NCBI GenBank assembly: GCA_004151065.3
Contig: NWUY0300062612.1
Span: 5,662-15,824, forward strand
Length of the DNA stretch: 10,163 nucleotides
Origin: Larix sibirica
Taxonomy: Eukaryota; Streptophyta; Pinopsida; Pinales; Pinaceae
Direction: 5' to 3'
The position numbers were made by a program, and so were the translations under genes. This document shows positions 1 through 9,615 of this stretch, piece by piece; position 1 is the first letter of the stretch; each line of letters begins with the position of its first letter. A model generated the notes under the pieces. It was given only the letters and a program-made list of their open reading frames with translations, did not search any database and had not been told where the DNA came from.

Positions 1-13
1 TTCTCTTTTGGAT

Positions 14-300
14 CAATTTTTAGAGACTCGTGATCTATAGACATTTGTGGAATCTTCTAGCCATCCTGATTGGGATGTGACTATGAATGAGGAATATCAT
101 TCCTTAATGGTAAAATATTATTGGGATCTTGACCTCTTCTTGAAGGAGGAAAACTTGTCAAATGTATATGGGTATATCGAACAAAGTATGCATAAGATGG
201 AAGTGTTGAAAGACTTAAGGCAAGATTAGTTTCCAAATGATTTTCCCGAGTTGAAGTAATTGACTACAATGAAACCTCTTCCCGATTGATGCTCAAAATG
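14..300 (+). pseudogene. Ty1-copia retrotransposon reverse transcriptase, N-terminal fragment (broken)
   Basis: This is the start of a copia-type reverse transcriptase, the enzyme that copies element RNA into DNA. In the frame of base 47 it reads HPDWDVTMNEEYHSLM then WDL (about 62-130), the usual copia opening (W..AMNEEY.SLM....WDLVPLP). About one base is lost near 131-135, and the reading continues in the frame of base 163 as KCIWVYRTKYA, DGSVERLKARLVSK, then IDYNETSS (to about 270), matching the family's CKWVYRTK, RYKARLVAKGF and GIDYNETF blocks. There are in-frame stops upstream at 38-40, after KYA (TAA) and in place of the Gly of SKGFS (TGA). Beyond NETSS the family sequence is lost. A short DAQNGFG-like reading near 286-306 could be the remnant of the catalytic-region motif DVKNAFLHG after a small deletion, but this is uncertain. 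Integrase and the rest of the element would lie left of the window. Family assignment is firm; the copy is dead. Confidence 0.85.
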
Positions 301-1130
301 GATTTGGGAAAAAATAGTGAGAAACACCCTTGGATGGATGATCAAGGGGAAGACGGGGATGGAATCTTGGTTTTATTTAACCCCTCGAATGAGTAAGATT
401 CATAAGGTTATTCAATGAAACCAATAGCATCCTAAGTGAGACATAATCGTACATGAAAATAAAATAATGGAGTGTAATGAATTTGGAATATGCATCTACA
501 TATTAATTACTGAATAAAAAAATGAAAGTGTTGGTCATGATGAAATATAGAAAATAAACTATGCTAAGTGAAAATGTAAATGAATAGCTAATCTAAATGC
601 AAAGTTATACAATATTTACAAGAGAACTATATGACATTAAATAAATGTTGAAAACTTGAACTTTAGACATTGGTTAATAAAAGAGGCAATAATCAAAATA
701 TTTTTAATAGTCATGTTAAACTAATTAGCCACTTTTTAGGCGCAAAAAGAAATCATCGATTTCATTCAATTTTAGATTTTAAAAGGAAAATTAAAACATT
801 AGTTCCATTTATGGAATATTTCCCGCTTAATAAAGTTGAAACTTTATCAGTTGGACATTTAATGAAAATAAAGTTGTTAATTCTAATTGTTTACATAAGA
901 GGAAAATAGTTCTAAGAAACTGAATAAAGTAGTTGGATTATATCAAAAAATAAGGCATCACAAAGACAAACATCTAAAGATGAAAATCAACTTTTATATC
1001 CAAGTTAGTAAAAAACATAAAGTAATATTTATAGTCCATTTTATTTACATATGGTATAGTGTCTAAAATGAAAAAAAATATAAAAATAACAACGAAGCTA
1101 ACTGATAAAAATGGAGAGAAGACGCATATT
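301..1130. other. AT-rich stretch without recognisable genes
   Basis: No family motif, clear repeat or RNA gene was seen. One open stretch at 670-909 (+) starts at TTG and gives a Lys/Ile/Leu/Phe-rich product typical of chance reading through AT-rich DNA. The first part (about 300-430) is a little richer in GC and may still belong to the decayed copia copy to its left. Confidence 0.4.
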
Positions 1131-1174
1131 GCCCTAGAAATAACATTTTTATTAAGAATGGAAATTTTTAGTCA

Positions 1175-1770
1175 TCAAGTTACAACAGGCCGTGGTCAGT
1201 TTCAATCCATAAGAATAAGAGGTTTATGAGACCCTATGATGCTCTCAACAATTCATTTCACCGGGGTGAAACCTAGATAGCGAGAGTACTCCCTGCTCAA
1301 ATTTTCATGAAGGTAATCTGTGCACATGGAGATTTCAATCATAAAAAATAAATAGGAAAGTAAAAATGAGTGCATGAAAACAAAATGTACCTCCAGTGGA
1401 AGGTCACTCTTCCTTCACCCTTATGGATGGACTTGAAAGATAGTCTTACTTTCCACCATTGCACTATTAGGCTCTTGGACAAATGAGTATGGAAAGGTAA
1501 AAAATAATGCATAACCTACCAGTAAATGATTCTTACCTCTGATGTGAGATGATAATTTTTTCACCTTCATCTTGCATTTAAAGGAATCCGTGAAGGTATG
1601 TGAAATGTTTCAGATGCTTCAGAAGTGCAAGCATTTTAAGTGTTGTTTGAGTTTTTGATGAGCATGTGAAGAGGGTGAGCCACAAGTAACTAATGCTAAC
1701 CCTCATACACAAAAATGAAACACTCTTTGTGTGTAAGTGTGGATGGAGTAGGTGGATCAACAAGAGAATA
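1175..1770 (+). pseudogene. Possible degraded host-gene exons (unidentified; weakly B3-like)
   Basis: Several short stretches look more like coding sequence than their surroundings. About 1189-1311 reads RPWSVSIHKNKRFMRPYDAL and onward, with one in-frame TAG, ending ATGAAG just before a GTAATC that could be a 5' splice site. About 1380-1396 ends in CTCCAG, a possible 3' splice site. After it 1397-1500 reads WKVTLPSPLWMDLKDSLTFH and on to RLLDK, then a TGA and VWK before GGTAAAAA. A third piece at about 1640-1735 reads HFKCCLSF, two stops, then ACEEGEPQVTNANPHTQK. The order W.V.L, then F.V..F...CE, faintly recalls the plant B3 DNA-binding domain of REM-type transcription factors, but the core LP..F and GW..FV motifs are not convincing. 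I do not recognise a specific gene. Stops in each piece mean any gene here is dead. A transposon-borne relic is an equal possibility. Confidence 0.25.
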
Positions 1771-2174
1771 AAATGTTTTTCCTCCCCTTGAAAACCATCT
1801 ATTTGGATATTTACGTTCTACTTGAAGCAAATGGAGTCTGTTGCTTGTTAGAATCATCGAGGGAAAACGAGTTTGAGGGTATCAGATATATTTTTCTCAT
1901 CTATAGGTTCATAAAATCCGTTCAACAATAAATGCAATAGATGTTTAAATTGTGCTAGGCATAGGAAAAATTTAGACTTCATGAGTTTTCTGCATACACC
2001 CTTTTTAGTATTATATGTTTCTTCAAATCAAGGTTTTGAACATTTGGGTCACAACTGACAAATGTACATCTACCATTAAAATCACACTTAAACAATGTAC
2101 TCTAGATGCAAGGACAAAAATTGAATCCAGTCAAGGTATGGAGGCCATCTTCTATCTGCAATTCATCATTCGCT

Positions 2175-2207
2175 TGTTGGGGAACACGTTTCATTTTATC
2201 CCCAACA
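2175..2207. repeat. Short inverted repeat (9-bp stem, 15-base loop)
   Basis: TGTTGGGGA at 2175-2183 is matched by its exact reverse complement TCCCCAACA at 2199-2207. The arms begin with TGTTGGG and end with CCCAACA, the style of copia LTR ends, but with only 15 bases between them this is a hairpin and not an LTR. No function can be assigned. Confidence 0.5.
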
Positions 2208-2471
2208 CACACTGCCGCAACCTCTTGCTTTAGATACCAGGATCATGTAATACTATGAGAGCATGGGGAAGGTCTCCAGTCCCACCTTGACACCCCTAAC
2301 CTTGTCGTTGCAATTGTTTCCACTTTGTTTTGTTGTTTTTTGGTCACTGTCAACAAGGCGAAGCTAACAGTAGACATAAAAAAAGAAAGAAATAAAGATG
2401 GGATTTGCATTGTGTTGGTGTGCTATGTGTAACATTTATCCTATATTCACTTGAGAGATAGGACATAATAA

Positions 2472-2487
2472 ATCATTGATCAATGAT
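2472..2487. repeat. Perfect 16-bp palindrome
   Basis: ATCATTGATCAATGAT is identical to its own reverse complement and is centred on TGATCA. It lies in unassigned DNA. It could be chance in AT-rich sequence; no regulatory role is shown. Confidence 0.5.
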
Positions 2488-2683
2488 CCCATATGTTTTG
2501 TAAATGTTGGAGCATTGGACCTTCTTATGAGAATCAACTACTTACGTCTTTGAATCATAGAGATAATATATGATCTCTTGCTATTGTTCTTTGTGCTTGC
2601 CACCTTGCAAGTGTGTCGAAATTTTCTATCTTCGCCAGTGATTATATATTCTCCATTGTCCTATATTTTGTATACAACAATTA

Positions 2684-3175
2684 ATTGCTCATTATGCATT
2701 GCATTAGGGTTTCTCTCTCCTTGGTCGGCACCTACTTGCTTACCTCTGCACCACTGCTAGTCGTAATGTTTCCCAATATCACTGCTGCAAGATTTCATTT
2801 TCCTGAATGCCTGCTCCCATCACATGTACATCATGTTTGTGGAGACCATGGTCAAGTGCACCTTTACGTGTCATTAGGGATCACGTGGCTTCCCTCCTTC
2901 CATCTGTTTTTTTCCTATCCACATGATGTGGTATGCATTGGCTCTTTCATTTAACTCCTATGATGGAATCCCCCTTCCTACCAAGGCCTTCTTGTGTACA
3001 TTTCACTGCTTTTAATGATTACCTGCTCGTTGTTTCCAACGTGGTGGTTGCAGATGCCTCCCAATCAAACACTCATTATCTCATGTGTGGGTATCTCCCT
3101 TCCTCCCCGCGTTTTGTCAAGTCGACAATTTTTTTAATTATTTTTTCCTGTCGATATTCCTTCTAGCTTATGCCA
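2684..3175. other. C/T-rich block of unknown origin
   Basis: This block is visibly richer in C and in CT runs than the sequence on either side, and overlapping open stretches of 77 and 89 codons cross it on the + strand (2685-2954, 2933-3166). Neither product shows a domain I recognise, and the overlap in different frames argues that both are by-products of base composition. The change in composition suggests an inserted repeat of unknown type, possibly a decayed transposon body. Confidence 0.3.
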
Positions 3176-3880
3176 ATTATTTTTTTATATAATTTGTTAA
3201 TTCAATATGGCTTAAAATATTGGAGTCCTTGGTCTACCACAATACATTTAAATTTAAATACTCTATAATTTGTAGATATAATTCTTCGAAATGATACTTC
3301 TCCTCATAACTAGTTCAAGTTGAATTCACTTCATATTTATATTTTTTTTTGGGTAGTAGTCTCCTCATAACTAGCTCAAGTTGAATTCACTTCATATTTA
3401 TAATTTTTCTCATAGTAGAGTACATGTTTGTCACTATGTAGAATGCAACATATTAGTTCATATTCTACATTATCTTTATAGATTAAATAAGTTCATATGC
3501 AACATGATGAGATTTCCAAATACAATGGTTTAGATTAGTTCATTTGTAAATTATTTAATTTATTTCAAAAATTCTTGTGCTTCTACATTCACAAAGGTCA
3601 GAGGTTTGCTAATGTAATTTGTAATTTTTTTTAAATTTATTGGAACTATTTGTAATCATATGTATTTAATTTATCCCATCTCTCTACTTGTGTACATTAC
3701 ACTTAGTTATGTATGTTAATTTATTGACTCTAGATTGCAATGTACATTAAGCACTTTACCATTTTATGCAACTGAATTACTATATTTGTTGATCAAGAAT
3801 TTGTTAATTGGTAAACAATATATCCTAAGGAAAAATGTCCTATAGCCTTACGTTTTGCATGTTAAATAACATACATGTAT
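3176..3880. other. AT-rich stretch, no gene seen
   Basis: Very AT-rich with many short T and A runs. The only structure found is the 43-bp direct repeat at 3299-3402, listed separately. No open reading frame, RNA gene or terminal repeat was recognised. Confidence 0.4.
3299..3402. repeat. 43-bp direct repeat, two copies 61 bp apart
   Basis: Copy 1 is 3299-3341 and copy 2 is 3360-3402. They are identical except for T at 3314 versus C at 3375 and begin TCTCCTCATAACTAG. The 18-base spacer holds a T run and GGGTAGTAG. One difference in 43 makes this a recent local duplication compared with the other decayed sequence here. It does not coincide with any coding relic. Confidence 0.85.
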
Positions 3881-4594
3881 ATTGATTGGATATCAAGCTT
3901 ATCAAGGATAAGATTTGCGCTAATCTTCGCAATGCCTTACATTTGGCATTCCACTCCAAGGCCTTTGAGGCTGGTTCATTCTAGGATCTTGTGGGGACCC
4001 ATAAATACAAGTGAGAATCACTACAAGTAACACCTATGGGATGGGGACCAACTCACTCAGAAATACTAAGCCAATGGCTCTATTTTTTATATAGTTATCA
4101 GAATTGGAATTCCACGACTTAAGGTATTTTCACCAAGAGGAGGCATATAGAGAGGGACTTTTGATGCATGATGCTAGTGCCTTAATGGTGCATAAGGAGG
4201 GAGTACAAGCCATCCTTTTGATAGGTCTAAGGTACAATAATCTCGATATTGAGGTTGGTGTACTACTAACCAGATGCTAGTTAATGTTGATAAGGCCTAA
4301 ATGTTGGTTAATATCAATGAGGCTGCATGTTTATCAAAAGTTGGGAGGGTGGCTAAGCCACAAAAAATTCCTTGGGAACTTCTGATGCCTATTGTATGAT
4401 CTACGGATAGGTTACATTAAAGGTCATGTGCCATGGCGAATGAGACCATTCGGAGTATTAGTGTGGAGGGTTATGGAGGTGACGGATGGTAACTCTCAGG
4501 GTGAGGATGTGTAAGAAAGGAAGTATAAGTACTAGAAATAGGAAGCTTGTAATGATAACTTTGGCACAAAGTTCCTTGAAGGGGGGGGGGATTA
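3880..4594 (+). pseudogene. Decayed 3' internal region of an LTR retrotransposon (probably Ty3-gypsy)
   Basis: This stretch runs directly into a polypurine tract and LTR, so it should be the 3' end of the element's internal region. Coding-like pieces survive in different frames: KDKICANLRNALHLAFHSKA near 3906-3965; HDASALMVHKEGVQAILLIG near 4168-4227; and MLVNVDKA, a TAA, then MLVNINEAACLSKVGRVAKP up to PWELLMPIV near 4272-4395. None carries a recognisable reverse transcriptase, RNase H, integrase or chromodomain motif, so the protein is not identified. Frame changes and stops show it is dead. The left end of the element is not visible: no matching 5' LTR or primer-binding site was seen upstream, so it is truncated or too decayed to see. 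The placement rests mainly on the downstream polypurine tract/LTR boundary. Confidence 0.5.
4578..4594 (+). promoter_or_regulatory. Polypurine tract (plus-strand DNA priming site)
   Basis: GAA followed by ten G (4581-4590) and ATTA sits immediately before the TGTAACACCC LTR start. In LTR retrotransposons the purine-rich tract just 5' of the 3' LTR resists RNase H and primes plus-strand DNA. Its position identifies the LTR to its right as the 3' LTR and sets the element's orientation as +. Confidence 0.75.
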
Positions 4595-5451
4595 TGTAAC
4601 ACCCCTCCCCCACAAACTCACATTACTTCTAGAGGGCATTCTCAGGTTATAATGTAAGTGCAGAACACACTCACGATGGCCATCCAAGTAACCCTACATA
4701 GTAGTATTAAATTATGTTGATTCATATACCTATGATATTAGTATTATAATAAGGACTCGAGATTCATGAAAACATTAAGTTGCATAACTTCATAAATTAA
4801 ACTAAGTTGATCTTCAATTAATTATAAGAGGGAGTTATTAGTGAAATGGAATAAAATAATAGACAGTACCTGTGTATCTAATTAAGGTATTTTTGGCATG
4901 TGGACATGTGTCCAATTAGGGAGAGATTGGGAAAGCTTAAAAGAGGGAAATGAGAAGGGGAAGGGTTTTATTTTTTAGGTAGGATTGAAGGAGATAGGGG
5001 TTTGGAGGCTCGGGGTAGGATTATGTTGATAACTAGTTGTTTGGATTGGTATTGTTGAGTGAGGGATCAGGGGCTCGCAATATAAAACCGGGAGGTTGAT
5101 TGGGAGGAGAGTGGTCCCCCACATTTGGTTTTATGGGGTGTTGATGATGTTGGTCAACCTACTTTATTTTACGAAACATTTGTAAGTCCAAAACTATAGC
5201 TCAAGTATGTCTTCCTCCCCATCCTATTGATTCTAGACTTGGTTTCATGGTCTACATAGAAATTAGACTGATTGTTATTGATATTATTTTTATCTTAAAA
5301 TGAAAACTGGTAAATTATGTGGTGATTCTATTTGAGATATTATTTACATTTTAATTCCTATTAAATTTTTTCCATGACATTTCAAATACAAAATGAGTAA
5401 TTCTAGGACCATAAAGATTTTACCCTTTATATGGTGATTTTGGTCATTACA
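4595..5451 (+). mobile_element. 3' LTR of a Ty3-gypsy-like retrotransposon
   Basis: It starts TGTAACACCCC, the classic opening of many plant gypsy-type LTRs, directly after a polypurine tract. The proposed end is TCATTACA at 5444-5451, giving the short terminal inverted repeat TGTAA/TTACA and an LTR of about 857 bp, a normal size. A TATA box (TATAAAA, 5081-5087) lies in a sensible U3 position, preceded by a purine-rich U3 stretch (about 4919-4968). The next five bases, TGTCT, would be the right copy of a target-site duplication, but the left copy is not in view. No primer-binding site (TGG...) follows 5451, as expected for a 3' LTR. The start is well supported; the end rests on the inverted-repeat match alone, since there is no second LTR in the window to align. 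Confidence 0.65.
5081..5087 (+). promoter_or_regulatory. TATA box in the LTR
   Basis: TATAAAA in a GC-richer context (GCTCGCAATATAAAACCGGG) about 490 bp into the LTR. It would place transcription start, the U3/R border, around 5110-5120. No clear polyadenylation signal was found downstream. Confidence 0.5.
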
Positions 5452-6150
5452 TGTCTTGCTCAAAGGAGGTGGATGAAGTTCCACCTTTCCATTTACAGAT
5501 TTCATTTTTTTCAATCAATAGAAATGATGATCTAAAAGAAGAAACTTCTTGTATTCTTTACAAGTCATTTTGTCTAAGTCTTTCGAATTGTGTAGCTACA
5601 ATTGATCACCACAACATGGGCATGCAAAATAACCCTTTGCCCTAAGTTGTTTATATTAAATTATGAAAAAATATTCTTATTAAGGTAATTAGACAATATA
5701 CATGTAAGGAATAATATTATCCATTTAGAAATTAATAATTCGTATATACTATAAATTTAGTACTTTTGTTTATATATCTTTCATAAAATCGGTATTATTC
5801 CCATATCACATTGTAAATATTAGTAAATCATGATTATACCAACATAGTATCTCATATAGGGTGAATTCAAGATCATGTGAACTCGATGGCCAAGAAACAT
5901 CATACATTTTAATCGTGTTCCATAAAATTATAATTCATCCATTTGAAGTGACAAATATGTATCCAATTTAATCTTCAATCAATGATTTCCAAGTACTAGT
6001 AAAACCAACACTAGTTAATTTTTCACCAATTCTAGATCTGATTTATACTTCTATCAATTATTCACTTCATATTTTCACACATAAATTATTATTGTAGATT
6101 TGAAAATTAACAAGCATCAAAACACTGGAATCTAACAAATGCAAAGAAAG
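5452..6150. other. AT-rich flank of the LTR, no gene seen
   Basis: Sequence right of the LTR. The open stretch at 5451-5645 begins on the last base of the LTR (ATG made across the junction) and has no recognisable domain. The rest is A/T-rich with no repeat or RNA gene noticed. Confidence 0.4.
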
Positions 6151-6899
6151 AACAAATAACTATATACATAGTACACAAGTCAATTTACCTTGGAAACCGC
6201 AATCCCTAGGAAAAACTAGCAACATATTGTATGAACTTATTGCATATTTAAAACATCATTACAATTTACAGAGCTCCAGACAAAAACCTCTGTATTTTTG
6301 TCAATACAACTTGGAATCCTTTCAAACCACCTCCAAATGATAACCAAGACTTAGTCATACTCATATATACTAAAAAATAGCCATATTCCCTTCTATTTCT
6401 TCCTATATGACAACCTAAATATAGTCATATAGAACCGTATAGACTCTTTCATATCTGCTCCAAACCCTCACATTTTCTACAGGAACCTCCTAGAACAAGG
6501 TGTGACTAACTGGAGACCCTACTAACTCACTCCCACTGCAAACTGTGTTCAAACACACAATCATGGAAGACAATCCCAGCTTGACAGAATCATTCTCTCT
6601 GAAGCCTCTAAGAAAATCTCTCTCTAAGATCTTATCGCTAAGTGATCACTCACTTTAAATGTATCTCACACACACTAACAATGACATTGTGTCTATAACT
6701 CTCAATCGGCCTTTTTTATAAAATTCAATTTATGCAAATACCATGGGCCATCCAATACCATGGGCTAATTGACATTTTATATAAATTATTATAAAGGTCA
6801 CTTTTAAAGTCTGTCTAGAGAGTTCCTTGTCTCGAACACTTCTACATGCTAGACACCAAGCCAATGTAGAAGTACATGTCCGAGCTACTAATTCTAACA
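6150..6899 (-). other. LTR- or promoter-like segment on the - strand (unproven)
   Basis: Read on the - strand from 6899 this begins TGTTAGAATTAG, a copia-LTR-like start, and about 180 bases later has TATAAAA (6720-6714) followed by a stretch less A/T-rich than its surroundings, with GAGAG and GTGTG runs that looks like an LTR R/U5 region or a 5' leader. On the + strand, GTTGGGATTCTCC just right of it (6903-6915) also resembles an LTR start, so the orientation is ambiguous. No matching end (…CA), target duplication, primer-binding site or second copy was found. A gene promoter or another repeat type is possible. Confidence 0.25.
6737..6765. repeat. Tandem AATACCATGGGC pair
   Basis: AATACCATGGGC occurs at 6737-6748 and again at 6754-6765, 17 bp apart, about 20-50 bp upstream of the - strand TATAAAA at 6720-6714. 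The position would suit paired upstream promoter elements if that TATA box is real; otherwise it is a small local duplication. Confidence 0.55.
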
Positions 6900-6900
6900 A

Positions 6901-8580
6901 CGTTGGGATTCTCCTTCTTAACTAACATCCAATGTGGAATATTGTAGTTGTCCAAAACCTCAAGCCATGTGCTCCATATGCTAGATTGTTGAGTGTAGGG
7001 ATTAACCCATCCATTGCAAGACCAAATCTTATGCTCCACTTCTCTTCAACAATTTTCTTCTATCCAACTAGATTATATGTTTCATTACATGGAATCTATT
7101 GGGATTCCTATCACCTCATGATTGATTCTATTTAGTGCATTTTATTCCATAATTGCACCAATGAATTACATTGGAACAATCACATTGACTTAGGGAATAT
7201 CAACATCTGGTTTAACAATTTATTTGGTGTTTTTTTTCCTATCACATCATCTTAAAAATTTCTTAACATTGTGGACACTTTTTATTCCATTCATATAATA
7301 TATTTATCTCTATATAAAACATAATCTTTAAAAAATGAATACATGAAATCATAGAACACCCTAGATCCTTGATTATTTGTGCTTCCTTAATACTTCTTGA
7401 AATAATAATGACCTTTAACAACAATTTGTTATGCAATGCACTATTGACAAAAATGTATAATAAACACACTTATCATATTTCCAAATAATAAGAACTATTT
7501 CACATATAAATAAGGTTTATAAAAAAAATTGTCGGTTAGTTGAAATCAAAAGTGTGTATATTGAATCAAAAATATATAATACTTCGACAATAATGAAATG
7601 TTATTGTTAAAACAAAATTGTGTTTTCATGTTGTAGGGTAGAAGAATTACTTTTAGTCTAAAAAAATATTTCCTCTATTCTTCAAATAAGGGAGTTGTTG
7701 AAACATTATTGCATTGCATCTCCATATATAAAATCCTCCCACCAAATTGTTGGTAAATGATCGATCTTGGAGCATGTTTATTAATTGCAATCATAGGTTT
7801 TGGTGTTGACCACTCCATTTCATTGTTTCCCAATGTATTTACTCCCATGCAACATGGATTTCTCTTTTTCATTATATTTCTCTTATTTTGGCAAACTATT
7901 CTTGGTTACTAGTCATTATAATAGTTTGGCAATGCTTTTCTTTGATTTTTTTTTAAATGAAATAAAATCCACTAATAATATGATAAATAATACTTTATAT
8001 CTCTCAAACCCTCTAATAATGTAATAAATAATACCCTTTATCTTATAACTTTATAGAATTTAGCCATGAAAAACTGTGATTTTGACAAGTTTACTATTTC
8101 ACATATTTTGATACAATATATGGATTTCTAACCCCCCATTTTCACTGAAGTAACTCCATACTATATCCTCAGTAATTCAAATGTGTAATTTAAAAATCTC
8201 ATCAAATTTGTAAAAAATAAGTGTATATTTACTACAGTATTAGCTTATTAGCTTATTTGAAACTCTTACCCCGTGTTTGAACATACTTAGACTATTAATG
8301 ATGACAACAATTCTTAATTATATTTTTCTTCTTGTCTTTTTAGATCAAGATCACATATATCCTACTTTGTGTATTGAACACCAATAAAAACTTAAAACAT
8401 ACTTTTTTTAAATATATGTCACCATAACCCTAAATAGATTGACCCATCATCATCAATAACAAGTAAAAAACTAGTTATAGCCATCTTCCATCAACTTCCA
8501 CAAAAAATGTTATTATTAAGAAATTACGTACAATTTGTATTTGTAATATTTTAAAGAAAAAAGATCAAATGCTAATAGAA
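6901..8580. other. AT-rich intergenic stretch without recognised genes
   Basis: Overlapping open stretches on both strands (6842-7039 -, 6932-7135 +, 7263-7469 -, 7675-7872 -, 7800-8024 +) give products with no domain I recognise; opposite-strand overlap and A/T-driven composition argue against all of them. A small imperfect repeat at 7972-8043 is listed separately, and a tandem TTAGCTTA pair lies near 8240-8256. Otherwise nothing is seen. Confidence 0.4.
7972..8043. repeat. Imperfect 31-bp direct repeat, 41 bp apart
   Basis: CTAATAAT followed by ATAAATAATAC and TATCT recurs at 7972-8002 and 8013-8043. By hand, 26 of 31 positions agree. Low complexity (A/T) makes replication slippage a simple cause. 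Confidence 0.6.
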
Positions 8581-8786
8581 CCCATGCGCAATCAAACATT
8601 GTTATGGATTCTCCATAATGGCTCTTTGCCTCTTTCCCATTACACCGATTATATTTTTAACCTAATCAATCGCGTCAGCTCCTCATGGTGTTTCAACCTC
8701 ATCTAGTTAGCTCTCTTAGTGCCTCATGCCCTTCTTCCTTGAGTTTCTTGTTGGATCTGTCCTTTATGTGCCCATAGCTTTCTCTC
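8581..8786 (+). other. Probable 5' part of the LINE-like element
   Basis: Base composition changes from A/T-rich to C/T-rich between about 8575 and 8650 and stays so into the DUF4283 pseudogene, which suggests the insertion's left edge lies near here. No target-site duplication or sharp border can be fixed. An in-frame TAG at 8775-8777 lies just upstream of the ATG chosen for the pseudogene. Confidence 0.35.
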
Positions 8787-9615
8787 ATGGTTATGGTGGT
8801 CACTTCAACTCTTATAGGTTCTACGCCTCCTATTATTTCCGTTGGTAAATCATGCAATGTCACAGTCGAGGCTAGCCCTACTAGTGCTTTAGTGATTGGT
8901 GTTTTCATGGACTTGATTATTGTTAACAACTTCAACCCCCTTTCTTCTCATGGTGATTTGTCAAGGGAATTTGTCAATGATATAGTGAAGTAGGGTGGTA
9001 GATCTAGTTCCCCCCTTGAATTTTTTCATGGTTCATGAGGATTTGGCCTTATCTATTCCTATTATTCAAGATGTTGAAAATCAATCACTCTTTTATAGCT
9101 CAAATCGATTTGTGTGCTATTTCAATGGCATGTGGCAATGTTTTGCACATTTACACAAATGGATCTTTATTTCTTAAAATATTGAAACAATTGAAAGAAG
9201 AGACCATTATATATCCTCGTGCAAAGGGATTTTTCGTTGTTGAATTTGATCTGAAAAAAAGACATGGATTTGATTCTAAACCCAAGGCCTTGGTTTTCAA
9301 TTACTTCAAGTTAATGTACAAAACTATGGATTCCTTCTTTTGATCCAATGACAGACTCTCTTTCTTTGACTCTAGTGTGGGTGAGGATTCCAACTTTTCC
9401 CTTGCATATTTGGGGCTTGGCCTCTATTCAAGTCATTGGAAAATACCTAGGAAAGTACTATTACAAAAGTCTAGAAACGAAAAAGTGCAACATAAGAAAA
9501 AAATGCCCTTATAAGCATTGAAATGAATTTTGGCAAGGGGTCTCTAGTGGAAAAAAAATTAATTGGAAAAACCCTCTCCTGGAAAAAAAAATTGGACTAT
9601 GAGTAGGTCATTTTC

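Larger units (their letters stand above)
1790..2680. other. Unassigned intergenic sequence
   Basis: Mixed-composition sequence with no protein family recognised. The open stretch at 2015-2233 (+) has no motif and a composition that fits chance. Two small symmetric elements inside it (a 9-bp hairpin stem at 2175-2207 and a palindrome at 2472-2487) are listed separately. Confidence 0.35.

Noticed and set aside
670-909. 79-codon open stretch, + strand
   Set aside because: Starts at TTG, A/T-driven composition, no motif, no neighbours that suggest a gene.
2685-3166. Two overlapping + strand open stretches (89 and 77 codons)
   Set aside because: Different overlapping frames in a C/T-rich block and no domain; explained by composition.
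5451-5645. 64-codon open stretch, + strand
   Set aside because: Its ATG is made across the LTR end, with no recognisable domain; likely chance.
6842-7039. 65-codon open stretch, - strand, with plausible protein-like composition
   Set aside because: No family recognised, starts at GTG, overlaps an opposite-strand open stretch and an LTR-like region; kept only as part of the uncertain region there.
7311-7319. TATATAAAA as a + strand promoter
   Set aside because: Surroundings are uniformly A/T-rich, so such strings are expected by chance, and no transcript-like feature follows.
8699-8935. 78-codon open stretch, - strand
   Set aside because: Antisense shadow of the N-terminal part of the DUF4283 pseudogene.
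9035-9343. 102-codon open stretch taken as a stand-alone gene
   Set aside because: Only its middle (about 9185-9260) matches the DUF4283 family; the ends are out-of-frame reading across frameshifts of the pseudogene.
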